A DNA stretch of 53,614 bases from Candidatus Galloscillospira excrementipullorum (GCA_018714125.1 DVNV01000052.1:1-53614); one strand, 5' to 3'; numbered from the stretch's first letter, positions 1 to 9,763 are shown. Notes: generated by a model not told the origin, from the sequence alone. Numbers and translations are program-made.

Positions 1-9
1 TCCCCCTGC

Positions 10-705
10 TCAGCCTCCCTGCGTCAAGGCGGTGCCCGCCTGTTTCACAACCCCTTGCGCCCAGTGCAGCAGCCGTTCGGAAAGGCCGTCAAACGCCTGC
101 TCCGTTTGGCAGGGGGCCTTCAAAAACGCCCTTGCCGCACAAAACACCTCAAGCTCCTCTCCCTGCAGCACCTTTTCCAAATCACCCGGGTGTAAAACCC
201 ACTGCCCCGTCCGGGCAAAGCAGGCGGCACGCAGCACAAAAACCGCCGACTTGCAGATTTCGCGCAGCGCATCGGCGCTGCGCGCATGCGCCCCATTGTG
301 CACCACCGCGTGGCAGACGCCGCAGGCCCCCTGCCGTACCGCCCGCAGCACATCTTGCGGGCCAAACAGGGAGCGCACAAACTCAAGGGAGCCAAACACG
401 GGCACCGTGTCGTGATAAAAGAAGACAAGCTCTCCCGCGTCCCAGGCGGCAAGCTCCTCCACCCCCGACACAAAGCCGCAGACAAGTTCCCTCAAAGGCA
501 GTTCTTCTATGGCGCGCCGATAGGTCAAAACGTCCTGCCAGCTCAGTTCGTCGAGCAGCAGCACCACGTCGATGTCGCTGCCCGGCCGTGCCTCTCCCCT
601 GGCGCGGCTGCCCTGGAGGCCCACAAAGCGCACCCGCTCCCCAAAGGCCTCCTGCACCGCCCGAAGGTAGCCCTGCATCCAGACTTCCATACACTCCCCG
701 CTCAA
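10..705 (-). CDS. Nucleotidyltransferase-domain (MNT/pol-beta fold) protein
   Basis: GSRARGEARPGSDIDVVLLLD matches the GSxARG-x(n)-SDxDxxV nucleotidyltransferase motif. Confidence 0.8.
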   Translation of the reverse strand: MSGECMEVWMQGYLRAVQEAFGERVRFVGLQGSRARGEARPGSDIDVVLLLDELSWQDVLTYRRAIEELPLRELVCGFVSGVEELAAWDAGELVFFYHDTVPVFGSLEFVRSLFGPQDVLRAVRQGACGVCHAVVHNGAHARSADALREICKSAVFVLRAACFARTGQWVLHPGDLEKVLQGEELEVFCAARAFLKAPCQTEQAFDGLSERLLHWAQGVVKQAGTALTQGG

Positions 706-751
706 AAAAAGCCCTCCTTTTCCCCTCGTCCGCCCCGTGGCCCGCAGGGCG

Positions 752-795
752 CAGACAGGCGCGCAAAAAGCCCTTTTTGCGCGCCTGTCTTTTTT
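752..795 (+). terminator. Long hairpin with T-tract on + strand (gacaggcgcgcaaaaag-ccc-tttttgcgcgcctgtc-tttttt)
   Basis: Near-perfect ~16-bp stem; T-tract only on + strand. Confidence 0.5.
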
Positions 796-842
796 CCTGT
801 TTTGCTATTGTCGTCCCGGTTTCCCCTGCAGCTGCCGCCTTG

Positions 843-2753
843 TCACTTGATGCTCTTGGTGTCAATCTCTTCGCGCAGCATGGCCGCAAAATCGTCCACC
901 TTCATGGCGCCCAGGTCGCCGCCGGCACGCGAGCGCACCGACACCTCACCCTGCTCGGCCTCCCTGTCGCCCACCACGAGCATATAGGGAATCTTGGCAA
1001 GCTGGGCCTCTCTGATTTTCAAGCCCATCTTTTCGCTGCGCAGGTCGTTTTCCACACGGAAGCCCGCGTTTGTCAGGCGCTCCTCAAGCTGCGCCGCATA
1101 GTCGTGATGCCGGTCTGCAATGGGGATGAGCTTGACCTGCACCGGGGCGAGCCAGGCCGGGAAGGCGCCGGCAAAATGCTCGGTCAAAATGCCGATGAAT
1201 CGCTCAATCGAACCGAAGGCCACGCGGTGAATCATGACGGGGCGGTGCTTCTCGCCGTCGGCCCCGACGTAGGTGAGGTCAAAGCGCTCGGGCATCTGGT
1301 AGTCGAGCTGGATGGTGCCGCACTGCCAGGTGCGTCCGATGCAGTCCTTGAGGTGGAAGTCAATCTTGGGACCGTAGAAAGCGCCGTCGCCGGGGTTGAC
1401 GACGTAGTCCATGCCGCGCTGCTCCATGACGCTGCGCAGCGCATCCTCGCTGGTCCTTCTCATCTCCTCGGTCCCGATGAAGTCCTCGGGACAGGTGGAG
1501 AGCTCCACATGATATTCAAAGCCGAAGACCTTATACACTGAGTCGATAAGCTCGATGACGCCGGCTATTTCCTGGGGAATCTGCTCCTCGGTCATGAAGA
1601 TGTGGGCGTCGTCCTGCGTGAAGCAGCGCACCCGCATCAGGCCGTGCAGCGCGCCCGACAGCTCGTGACGATGCACCAGCCCCAGCTCGCCCACGCGCAT
1701 GGGCAAATCCTTGTACGACCACATGCGGCGCTTGTAGGCCAGCATGCCGCCCGGGCAGTTCATGGGCTTGATGGCGTATGTTCCATCGTCAATGGTGGTG
1801 AAATACATGTTCTCCTTGTAATGATCCCAGTGCCCCGAGCGATGCCACAGCTCCTCGTTCAAAATCATGGGCGTTTTGATTTCCTCATAGCCCCACTTGC
1901 GGTGCAGGTCGCGCCAGTAGTTTTCCAGCTCGTTGCGGATGACCATGCCCTTGGGGAAGAAGAAGGGGAAGCCGGGGCCCTCGTCAAAGAGGGCGAAGAG
2001 GTCGAGCTCACGGCCCAGCCGGCGGTGGTCGCGGCGCTTTGCCTCCTCGAGCATGGTGAGATAGTCGTCAAGCTGCTGCTTCTTGGGGAAGGCGATGCCG
2101 TAGACACGCTGCAGCATCTTGTTGTTTGCATCGGCCTTCCAGTAGGCCCCCGTGACGTTGAGCAGCTTGAGCGCCCGCAGCGCCCCCGTGCGCATGAGGT
2201 GGGGGCCAGCGCACAGGTCGGTGAAGTCGCCCTGGCGGTAAAAGGAGATTTCCTCTCCCTCGGGCAGCTCCTCAATCAAAATAACCTTGTAAGGCTCTTC
2301 CATCTTCTGCGCCAGGGCGATGGCCTCCCCGCGCGGCAGCACAAACCGCTCCAGAGGCAAATCCTCCTTGACGATTTTGCGCATCTCCTCTTCGATTTTT
2401 TCAAGGTCCTCCCCCGTGAAGGGCTCGGGCGTGTCGATGTCATAGTAAAACCCGTTGTCGATGGCGGGGCCTATCGTCAGCTTGGCCTCGGGGAACAGCC
2501 GCTTGACGGCCTGGGCCAGCACATGCGAGCCGGTGTGCCAGAAGGCGTGCTTGCCCTGGGCGTCTTCAAATGTCAAAATTTCGAGTGCGCAGTCGGCGTC
2601 GACCACGGTGCGCAGGTCGCACAGCTCCCCGTTGAGCTTTGCTGCGCAGGCTTCTTTTGCAAGCGCCGGGGAGATGGCCTTGGCAATGGCGATGATGGGC
2701 TGGCCCGCCTCCACCTGGCGCACGCTTTGATCTTTGAGGGTGATGGAAATCAT
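843..2753 (-). CDS. thrS: Threonyl-tRNA synthetase
   Basis: 636 aa with TGS, HxxxH editing and class II aaRS motifs (PMNCPGGMLAYK, VNPGDGAFYGPKIDF, TWQCGTIQLDYQMPERF). Confidence 0.97.
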   Translation of the reverse strand: MISITLKDQSVRQVEAGQPIIAIAKAISPALAKEACAAKLNGELCDLRTVVDADCALEILTFEDAQGKHAFWHTGSHVLAQAVKRLFPEAKLTIGPAIDNGFYYDIDTPEPFTGEDLEKIEEEMRKIVKEDLPLERFVLPRGEAIALAQKMEEPYKVILIEELPEGEEISFYRQGDFTDLCAGPHLMRTGALRALKLLNVTGAYWKADANNKMLQRVYGIAFPKKQQLDDYLTMLEEAKRRDHRRLGRELDLFALFDEGPGFPFFFPKGMVIRNELENYWRDLHRKWGYEEIKTPMILNEELWHRSGHWDHYKENMYFTTIDDGTYAIKPMNCPGGMLAYKRRMWSYKDLPMRVGELGLVHRHELSGALHGLMRVRCFTQDDAHIFMTEEQIPQEIAGVIELIDSVYKVFGFEYHVELSTCPEDFIGTEEMRRTSEDALRSVMEQRGMDYVVNPGDGAFYGPKIDFHLKDCIGRTWQCGTIQLDYQMPERFDLTYVGADGEKHRPVMIHRVAFGSIERFIGILTEHFAGAFPAWLAPVQVKLIPIADRHHDYAAQLEERLTNAGFRVENDLRSEKMGLKIREAQLAKIPYMLVVGDREAEQGEVSVRSRAGGDLGAMKVDDFAAMLREEIDTKSIK

Positions 2754-2857
2754 AATGCTCTCCTTTCAAGACGCGGAAATTTTAGCAAATTTTTTATCGT
2801 TTGTTGTAAAATGCCGGTGACTGGCTCATAAAGCCGTGAGCGGTCGGCCGCAGCGTC

Positions 2858-3112
2858 AAAAAAGCCCCGAATCCCCTCCCGGGGATTCGGGGCGCACGGC
2901 AGGCGCGGTTCCACCCGAATTTCATGAAAGGGCGCAAAGCCCCCTTTCACCTCTTTGGCCGATAACGGTGCCGGCCGGCGGAGCATTTCCTCTCCGCAAC
3001 TCAGGAGCGGTATGTTCGGCATGTGCGCGGGCGGCTTTCAGCTTACAGCCTGCCCTCTCTGCTGCGCGCCTTTTTTCTCTCCGTCGCAGTTGTTGTGGCA
3101 TTTATTTTTATT
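2858..3112 (-). promoter_or_regulatory. T-box leader of thrS (antiterminator plus terminator)
   Basis: On minus strand: T-box core GGGTGGAACCGCG (2905-2917 region) followed by terminator CCCCGAATCCCC-gggag-GGGGATTCGGGGCTTTTTT; upstream stem I-like AGAGAGG...GCTGTAAGCTGAAAGC...GAACATACC with candidate ACC (Thr) specifier. Confidence 0.92.
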
Positions 3113-3118
3113 TTATAG

Positions 3119-3147
3119 ATTTTACTCCCGTGCGGCGCTCTTGTCAA
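3119..3147 (-). promoter_or_regulatory. Sigma-A-type promoter for thrS leader (TTGACA-N17-TAAAAT)
   Basis: Reverse complement of attttactcccgtgcggcgctcttgtcaa. Confidence 0.8.
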
Positions 3148-3152
3148 GCCCT

Positions 3153-3590
3153 TCAGACCCATTCCCCCGGCTTTCCCGTTTTGTCATATTCCTCCATGAA
3201 GGCCAGGATGCGGCGCTTGTAGTCCTGCGCCTGCTTTCCATAGTCGATGACGTCATACCGGTTGAAGTCCCTTGTCACCCTCTGCCGGTTTTTGAGCGGG
3301 CGCTTTGTCCCGCAGTTGGGGCACACCACCTTGCGGCTCATCATCCACAAATAGATGCCTCCCACCGAGAAGAAGATGACAAACCAGGCGATGGGGTCGG
3401 AGCCGCACACATAGTACCACAGCGCGCCGCCCGCCAGCAGCATGACCACCGACAGGGGAATGCGGATCAGGGGGCGCACGTTTTGCTTTGCGATGCCAAA
3501 ACAGCCCCGATAGCCGCACTCGTCGCACATCTCCTCCTGAAATCCGTCAAACTCCCGCAGGCGCTCCCTGATTTCATAGTTGCTGCTCAT
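3153..3590 (-). CDS. Small zinc-ribbon/two-TM membrane protein
   Basis: CDECGYRGC and CPNCGTK metal-binding pairs flanking hydrophobic segment; ATG at 3590 chosen over the 595-aa extension. Confidence 0.7.
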   Translation of the reverse strand: MSSNYEIRERLREFDGFQEEMCDECGYRGCFGIAKQNVRPLIRIPLSVVMLLAGGALWYYVCGSDPIAWFVIFFSVGGIYLWMMSRKVVCPNCGTKRPLKNRQRVTRDFNRYDVIDYGKQAQDYKRRILAFMEEYDKTGKPGEWV

Positions 3591-3762
3591 ACGGAACACC
3601 TCCAAAGCCCTGTGAAAGTACTGGTAGTATAGCGCAAACCCCCGGAAAATGCAAGCGTCAGGCAGCATCGCCCCTTCCTTGTGCCAGGAGAGCAAGCGGC
3701 ATGACGGCGGGCCTGCCCGGCAAAAGCTCTTTGCCCCACGGCCGGCTTGTGCCGGTTGCCGC

Positions 3763-3791
3763 TTTACTTCGCCTGCCTTGTGGGATATAAT
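3763..3791 (+). promoter_or_regulatory. Candidate sigma-A promoter (TTTACT-N17-TATAAT)
   Basis: Hexamers and 17-bp spacing upstream of asparaginase-family CDS. Confidence 0.6.
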
Positions 3792-3869
3792 GAGAAATAA
3801 CCAAAAAATCCATCCGCCCTCAGGCGGGCCCGCCGCCCGCCTGCCGTTCCCTGCAAAGGAGGTCTTGTC

Positions 3870-4865
3870 ATGGCGGCTCCCCAAATTCTCGTAAACGAAT
3901 ACCGTGGCGACACGCTCGAGTGCTTTCACTACGGCTCCATCGCCATCTGCGACGAAAAAGGTCTTGTCCGCAGCGTCGGCGACGCCGACTTCATGTGCTA
4001 CTACCGCTCCTCCTCCAAGCCCATCCAGGCTTTGCCCTTTCTGGTGCTGGGGCTTGACAAGAAATACGGCCTGACCGACGAGGAAATTTCCATCATGTCG
4101 GGCTCTCTGTGGTGCGGGCCGCGCCAGGTGGAGCTTGTCAAAAGCATCATGGAAAAGGCCGACATCTCCTATGACACGCTCATCATGCAGCCCTGCTATC
4201 CCATGGGGCACGACTATGAGCTCAAGCTGGTGGCGGCAGGGGAAAAGCCCAGCAGGCTCTACCACAACTGCATCGGCAAGCACCTCTCGCTCATTCTGGT
4301 GCAGCGGGAGCTGGGCGACGAGCGCGACTACTACAAGCCGGACAGCGCCGTGCAGCGCATGATTTTGCGCGACATCGCGGAATTTTCCGACTTCCCCGAG
4401 CAGCAAATCCGCATAGGGGTCGACGGCTGCGGTGTGCCGGTTTTTGCCGTGCCCTTGCACAACATGGCCACCTCCTATGTCAGGCTGGCGGCCCCCGACC
4501 TGCTCAGGACCCCCGCGCTGGCGCAGGCCGCCCTGCGCAATGCCGACATCCTCTCGCGCTACCCTCAAAATCTCATGGACGCCGCCGCCACCTGCGGCGT
4601 GCTGTGCCGCGACCCCAACATCATCGGCAAGGTGGGCGCGCAGGGGGTTTACACCTTTGGCCTGAAGAAAGAGCGCCTGGGCTTTGCCTGCAAGGTCTAT
4701 GACGGCATGTCGGCCTATTTCCCGCTCATCATCGCCCACACGCTCGAGCTGCTGGGCTATGACAACAAGGAGACCATCGAGCGGCTGCGCGCTTCCTTCC
4801 CCGACGAGGTCACAAACGCCACCGGCGCGGTGGTGGGCGTCAAAAAGGCCGTCTTTTCCCTGTAA
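3870..4865 (+). CDS. Asparaginase II family protein
   Basis: MCYYRSSSKPIQALPF, SGSLWCGP and GVDGCGVPVFAVPL typical of the Asparaginase_II family; RBS aaaggagg. Confidence 0.85.
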   Translation: MAAPQILVNEYRGDTLECFHYGSIAICDEKGLVRSVGDADFMCYYRSSSKPIQALPFLVLGLDKKYGLTDEEISIMSGSLWCGPRQVELVKSIMEKADISYDTLIMQPCYPMGHDYELKLVAAGEKPSRLYHNCIGKHLSLILVQRELGDERDYYKPDSAVQRMILRDIAEFSDFPEQQIRIGVDGCGVPVFAVPLHNMATSYVRLAAPDLLRTPALAQAALRNADILSRYPQNLMDAAATCGVLCRDPNIIGKVGAQGVYTFGLKKERLGFACKVYDGMSAYFPLIIAHTLELLGYDNKETIERLRASFPDEVTNATGAVVGVKKAVFSL

Positions 4866-5080
4866 GCGCCTCCCCGGCAGGCGCCCGCCGCCCTGCCGGC
4901 AAGAGAACGCCCCGGTGTTTTTCAAAGGCGCCCGCCGCAAAGCCCGCCTCTTGACTTTTCAAAATTTACAATTTTTTTGCGACTTTGCCCCCTCAGGCTG
5001 AGTATAATAAAACAACGCATCTGCATCTGCACGGAGGCTGCGGCCTGTCCGCAGTCCCGGAACATAAGGAGGCTTTCCCC

Positions 5081-5863
5081 ATGCAAATTCCCGTGAGCGG
5101 GACAACCATCCACTGTGAATTTTTGGGGGAGGGCCCCCGCACCGCCGTGGTGCTGCACGGCTGGGGCACGTCGATGGAGGTCATGCGCCCCATCACGCAG
5201 CACCTGGCCTCACGCGGCTGGCGCGTGCTGAGCCTCGACTTTCCCGGCTTTGGCCAAAGCCCCCCGCCGCCCGAGGCCTGGGGCGTCCCCGAGTATGCCG
5301 CCGCCACGGCGGAGCTGCTGGAGCGCCTTGACGTGCGCCGTCCCCTGCTGCTCGGCCATTCCTTCGGGGGCCGGGTCATCATCTATCTCATGGGGGCGCT
5401 CTCGTTTTCCGCCTTTCGCCTCGTTTTAGTGGGCGCTGCCGGCATCAAGCCGCCGCCCGGAAAGGCCAGCCGCAAAACCCGCCTTTTCAAGGCGGGAAAG
5501 GCCCTGCTCTCCCTGCTGCCCGCCTCCCTGCGCGAGCCGGCGCTCGAGAGGCTGCGCAACCACTTCGGCTCGGAGGACTATCGCGCCGCAAAGGGCGTCA
5601 TGCGCGAATGCCTTGTCAAATCCATCAATCTGGATTTGGCGCCTCTTCTGCCGGGCATTGACACCGAGGCCCTGTTGATTTGGGGCGACGCCGACACCGC
5701 CACCCCCCTGTGGCAGGGGCAGCGCATGGAGCAGCTTTTGCCAAACGCCGGCCTGGCCGTGATTCCCGGCGCCGGCCACTACACCTTCTTTGACAATCCC
5801 GCGCGCTTTTATGCCATCTTAGACAGCTATCTCTCGACGCTTCCAAGGGAGGACCCCTCATGA
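5081..5863 (+). CDS. Alpha/beta hydrolase
   Basis: HGWGTSMEVM, GHSFGG nucleophile elbow, catalytic H in GAGHYTFFDNP; RBS aaggagg before ATG 5081. Confidence 0.9.
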   Translation: MQIPVSGTTIHCEFLGEGPRTAVVLHGWGTSMEVMRPITQHLASRGWRVLSLDFPGFGQSPPPPEAWGVPEYAAATAELLERLDVRRPLLLGHSFGGRVIIYLMGALSFSAFRLVLVGAAGIKPPPGKASRKTRLFKAGKALLSLLPASLREPALERLRNHFGSEDYRAAKGVMRECLVKSINLDLAPLLPGIDTEALLIWGDADTATPLWQGQRMEQLLPNAGLAVIPGAGHYTFFDNPARFYAILDSYLSTLPREDPS

Positions 5864-7440
5864 CCGACGCACTGCTTCCCCGTCTTGCGCTGCTGGCCGC
5901 CGCAGCCGTCTGGCAGGCCGCCCGCAGCCGCCATTATTTCCACATGCTTCAGCTCAATTCCTACCGCAACGAGCGCTACGCCGCATGGCTCTCCAAAAAC
6001 GCGCCGCGTCTGTGGTTCTTTGCCGGCCTGCCCGCCGCCGTGGCAACCGCCGTGGCGCTCACCATGGGGCTGCCCGGCATGCTGGCGGCGGCCTTCGGCT
6101 ATGCCCTTGCCGCAGTTTACACGCTTTGCGCCAAAAAGCCCGAGAAAAAGCCCTTTGTCGTCACCGACCGCGTCAAGCGGCAGTTCCTGGCGGCGGCAGG
6201 GCTCCTGCTGGCGGCGCTGCTGCTCACCGCCCTTGTCTGGCGCGCCGCGCCCTATTGGGGCGCCGGCCTGCTGCTGCTTTTTGTGACGCTGCCGGTTCCC
6301 GTTGGGCTGCCGCCTGCGGCAAACCGTCTCATGGCAGGGCGCGAGCGGCGCATCGCCGACTCCTTTGTGCGCTCGGCGCAGCAAAAGCTGCAGTCTCAAA
6401 GGGATTTTATCGTCATCGGCGTCACGGGGAGCTACGGCAAGACCTCGGTCAAATATATCCTCTCGGAGCTGCTGCGCGAAAAATACAATACCCTCATGAC
6501 CCCCGAAAGCTACAACACCACCATGGGCGTGGTGCGCACCGTCAACGAGCAGCTGCGGCCGCAGCATCAGGTGTTTGTGTGCGAGATGGGCGCCCGGCAG
6601 GTGGGGGACATCAAGGAAATCTGCGATATCGTGCACCCGACCTACGGCATCATCACCTCGGTGGGCATCGCCCACCTGGAGACCTTCCGCACCACCGAAA
6701 ACATCCGCAAAACCAAATTTGAGCTGGCCGACAGCCTGCCGGAAAACGGCCTTGCCTTTCTCAATTTCGACAGCACGCCGGTGGCGTCGGCGGGCTACAC
6801 CCGCCCCCACGTCTCTTACGGGCTGACCCCGGGGCTCGACTGCTACAGCGACGACATCTCGGTCAGCGAGCAGGGCACCTCCTTCACGCTGCACTGCAAG
6901 GGCCACGAGCCCCTGCGCCTGACCACCCGGCTGCTGGGCCGCCACAACGTGCTCAACATCACGGGCGCCGCCGCCCTGGCGCTGCATCTGGGCGTCTCCC
7001 CCGCCGGCATCACGGCGGCGCTGCGCCGTTTGAAGCCCGTGCCCCACCGCCTGGAGCTCAAAAACAACGGCGGCGTGATTGTCATTGACGATGCCTACAA
7101 CTCCAACCCCGAAGGGGCCGCCGAGGCACTGCGCGTCCTTGGCAGCCTGCAGGGCCGCCGGCGCATCCTCATCACGCCCGGCATGGTGGAGCTGGGCGAA
7201 AACGAATATGCCGCCAACAGGGAGCTCGGCCGGGTGGCCGCGCCTCACTGTGACGACGTGATTGCCGTCGGCCGCGTCAGGGACGCCCTCTTTGAGGGGC
7301 TGGACAGCGAGGGCTTTCCCGAGCAGCGCCGCCACGCCGTCAAAAACCTGCGCGAGGCGCTGGCGCTGCTGCCGCAGCTTCTCACCGGCCCGAGCGCCGT
7401 TTTGCTGGAAAACGATTTGACCGACGACATGGAGAGCTGA
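5860..7440 (+). CDS. Mur ligase family protein, MurF-like with N-terminal membrane domain
   Basis: GVTGSYGKTS P-loop, IDDAYNSNPEG, ITPGMVELG; ~150-aa hydrophobic N-terminus; ATGA overlap with upstream hydrolase. Confidence 0.88.
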   Translation: MTDALLPRLALLAAAAVWQAARSRHYFHMLQLNSYRNERYAAWLSKNAPRLWFFAGLPAAVATAVALTMGLPGMLAAAFGYALAAVYTLCAKKPEKKPFVVTDRVKRQFLAAAGLLLAALLLTALVWRAAPYWGAGLLLLFVTLPVPVGLPPAANRLMAGRERRIADSFVRSAQQKLQSQRDFIVIGVTGSYGKTSVKYILSELLREKYNTLMTPESYNTTMGVVRTVNEQLRPQHQVFVCEMGARQVGDIKEICDIVHPTYGIITSVGIAHLETFRTTENIRKTKFELADSLPENGLAFLNFDSTPVASAGYTRPHVSYGLTPGLDCYSDDISVSEQGTSFTLHCKGHEPLRLTTRLLGRHNVLNITGAAALALHLGVSPAGITAALRRLKPVPHRLELKNNGGVIVIDDAYNSNPEGAAEALRVLGSLQGRRRILITPGMVELGENEYAANRELGRVAAPHCDDVIAVGRVRDALFEGLDSEGFPEQRRHAVKNLREALALLPQLLTGPSAVLLENDLTDDMES

Positions 7441-7558
7441 CGCTTTCCCCATGTCTTCCCCCCCCGCCCGGCCCCGTGGGCACAAGGGCGGCCCCAAGCG
7501 TCCCGCAACAGGAGGGAGTCCCCTCCTTTCCCACAACACGATAAGGAGGCAAGCAGCT

Positions 7559-8752
7559 ATGAAACTGTCCGTTGGCGTATTTTTCGGCGGGTGTTCCACC
7601 GAGCACGAGGTCTCGGTCATCTCGGCGGTGCAGGCCATGCACGCGCTGGACACCGAGAAATATCAGGTGACGCCCTTTTATACCACCAAGCAGGGGGTGC
7701 TCTACACCGGCGAGGCCCTGCTTCAGATTGAAAACTACCGCAACATCCCGGCGCTGCTCGAGCAGTGCACGCAGGCCGCCATCCTGCGCCGCAGCGAGTC
7801 GGAGGTCTGGGCCGTGCGCGCCCAGCCCAAGAAGTTCGGCAGCAACGACCTGGTGCGCCTTGATTTGGCCTTCCCCATTGTGCACGGCACCAACACGGAG
7901 GACGGCTCGATTCAGGGCTTCTTCGAGACGCTGCGCCTGCCCTATGTGGGCTGCGACGTGGCCTCCTCGGCGCTGGGCATGGACAAAATGGCCGCAAAGC
8001 AGGTGCTGGCGGCCGCCGGGCTGCCGGTGCTGCAGGGCGTGTGCTTCTACCACCGCGACTATCTGCTCGACGAGCAGGCCCACCTCGAGCGCATCGAGGC
8101 GCTGGGGCCCTACCCCATCATTGTCAAGCCGGTCAACTTAGGCTCCAGCGTGGGCATCAAGGTGGCCTCCGACCGCAGCGCGCTGCGCGAGGCCATCGAC
8201 TACGCCGCCGCCTTTGCCCCGAGGCTGCTGTGCGAGCGCGCCGTGACGGGACTGCGTGAAATCAACTGCGCCGTGCTGGGCGACGAGCAGGAGGCCACCC
8301 CCTCCCTTTGCGAAGAGCCGGTGACGGCCGGGGAAATCCTGTCCTATGCCGACAAGTATATGTCCCAGGGCGGGGCCAAGGGCATGTCGGGCGCACAGCG
8401 CCGTCTGCCGGCCGAGCTGAGCGCCGAAAAAACGCAGGAAATCCAGTCGCTGGCCGTTGACGCCTTCCGCGCCATCGGCTGCAGCGGGGTGGTGCGCGTC
8501 GACTTCCTCATGGACACCGACGACGGTGACAAGGTCTATATCAACGAGCTCAACACCATCCCCGGCTCGCTCTCCTTTTACCTCTTTGCACCTGCGGGGC
8601 TGCCCTACGAGGAGCTGCTCGACCGGCTCATCGACCTGGCCTTCAAGCGTCAGCGTCAGCGCGACGGCCTGACCTACAGCTATGAGACCAACATCTTCGA
8701 CACCAAGGCCACCGGGATGCTCAAGGGCACCAAGGGAATCAAGGGGCTGTGA
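7559..8752 (+). CDS. ddl: D-alanine--D-alanine ligase
   Basis: GGCSTEHEVSVISA, IVKPVNLGSSVGI, VRVDFLMD, ELNTIPGSLSFYL (ATP-grasp Ddl motifs); RBS aaggagg. Confidence 0.93.
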   Translation: MKLSVGVFFGGCSTEHEVSVISAVQAMHALDTEKYQVTPFYTTKQGVLYTGEALLQIENYRNIPALLEQCTQAAILRRSESEVWAVRAQPKKFGSNDLVRLDLAFPIVHGTNTEDGSIQGFFETLRLPYVGCDVASSALGMDKMAAKQVLAAAGLPVLQGVCFYHRDYLLDEQAHLERIEALGPYPIIVKPVNLGSSVGIKVASDRSALREAIDYAAAFAPRLLCERAVTGLREINCAVLGDEQEATPSLCEEPVTAGEILSYADKYMSQGGAKGMSGAQRRLPAELSAEKTQEIQSLAVDAFRAIGCSGVVRVDFLMDTDDGDKVYINELNTIPGSLSFYLFAPAGLPYEELLDRLIDLAFKRQRQRDGLTYSYETNIFDTKATGMLKGTKGIKGL

Positions 8753-8761
8753 GGCCCTTTT

Positions 8762-8803
8762 GCCCCTTTGCCGGACGGATACGGCCGGCAAAGGGGCTTT
8801 TTT
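8762..8803 (+). terminator. Intrinsic terminator after ddl
   Basis: gcccctttgccgg-acggata-cggccggcaaaggggc-ttttttt. Confidence 0.88.
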
Positions 8804-8894
8804 TCTCCTTTTTTGCCCGGTGCAACCAAAAGTTGCGGCCCCGGTTTCTGGCGCCCGGGCTTTTTTTCTGCTACGCTGTTTGCGGAGGTGACAC

Positions 8895-9680
8895 ATGATG
8901 ACTCTTTCGGAACGCATCCGGCAGTGCCGCCAGCAGGCCGGGCTGTCTCAGGAGCAGGTGGCGGAGCTTGTCGGCGTGAGCCGGCAGGCCGTTGCCAAGT
9001 GGGAGGCGGGGACAAGCGCCCCCAGCACCGAAAACCTGCTCAGGCTGGCGGGAATTTTCGGCGTAAGCGTGGACTCGCTGGTGCCCCAAAAGGCTTCCCC
9101 CGCTCCCTGTGCCCCCTGCGGCGCGACACCGCAGGAGGCCTCTCCCGCCCCGGCACGGGAGGCGGCCGGCACAGCCGGCGCCGCAAAGCGCGCCCTTTTG
9201 CGCCTTCTTGCCTGCGCCGGCTGCTACCTTGCGCTCTTCCTGCTGCTCAAGCTGCTCTTTGGCGACCTGCCGCAAAAAAGCCTCCTGGGCTGGCTGTTTG
9301 AGCCCGGCAGCTCCGACTACCTGTTTGGCTGGCTGCTGCAGCGAAAGCTCTTTTGGCTTTGCATGGGCATCTCCTGCCTGGCCGCCCTGCTCGGGAAAAC
9401 GCGTTTTGCGGCCGTCACCGTCATCTGCTTTGCGGCAGGGCTTGTGCTGGGGCAGCTTTTTGGCCCAAACCCCACCGGCGCCCCCTACGGGCACGGGCAC
9501 TACGGCTGGGCTATCTGGGGCGGCGTCTTTTTGCTCTCGCTTGTCATGGGCGGCCTTTTGGAGCGCCTGCACCGCAGGGGCATCCCCCTGCGCAGCCGTC
9601 AGGGGGCGCTGTGGGCCGCCGCAACCGTGGCGGGCTGGGTTTTTGTGGTGGTCTTTGTGCAGCTCTCCAAGCTGCGGTAA
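8895..9680 (+). CDS. XRE-family HTH regulator with C-terminal membrane region
   Basis: ERIRQCRQQAGLSQEQVAELVGVSRQAVAKWEAGTSAPSTENLLRLAGIFGVSVDSL HTH_3 pattern, then several hydrophobic segments. Confidence 0.9.
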   Translation: MMTLSERIRQCRQQAGLSQEQVAELVGVSRQAVAKWEAGTSAPSTENLLRLAGIFGVSVDSLVPQKASPAPCAPCGATPQEASPAPAREAAGTAGAAKRALLRLLACAGCYLALFLLLKLLFGDLPQKSLLGWLFEPGSSDYLFGWLLQRKLFWLCMGISCLAALLGKTRFAAVTVICFAAGLVLGQLFGPNPTGAPYGHGHYGWAIWGGVFLLSLVMGGLLERLHRRGIPLRSRQGALWAAATVAGWVFVVVFVQLSKLR

Positions 9681-9763
9681 CGCCGCCAAAGGGGCAAAAA
9701 GAAACGGCCACGCGCCCTGCTTTTGGGCCTTTTTCCCCATCTGCTCCCATCTGCCGCCAAATC

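Noticed and set aside
132-1541. 469-aa + strand ORF overlapping the nucleotidyltransferase gene and thrS
   Set aside because: Shadow ORF opposite clear conserved genes; GC-rich codon-position artefact.
2750-3022. 90-aa minus ORF upstream of thrS
   Set aside because: Coincides with the T-box leader; no protein homology signal.
3591-4940. N-terminal extension of the 595-aa minus ORF
   Set aside because: Antisense to asparaginase-family CDS; real gene starts at MSSNYEIR (3590).
5827-7653. 608-aa minus-strand ORF across the MurF-like gene
   Set aside because: Antisense to a recognised Mur ligase; composition biased, no domain.
7559-8752. VanA-type D-Ala-D-Lac ligase
   Set aside because: Sequence follows ordinary clostridial Ddl (ILSYADKYMSQGG, ELNTIPGS) and no vanH/vanX neighbours are present.
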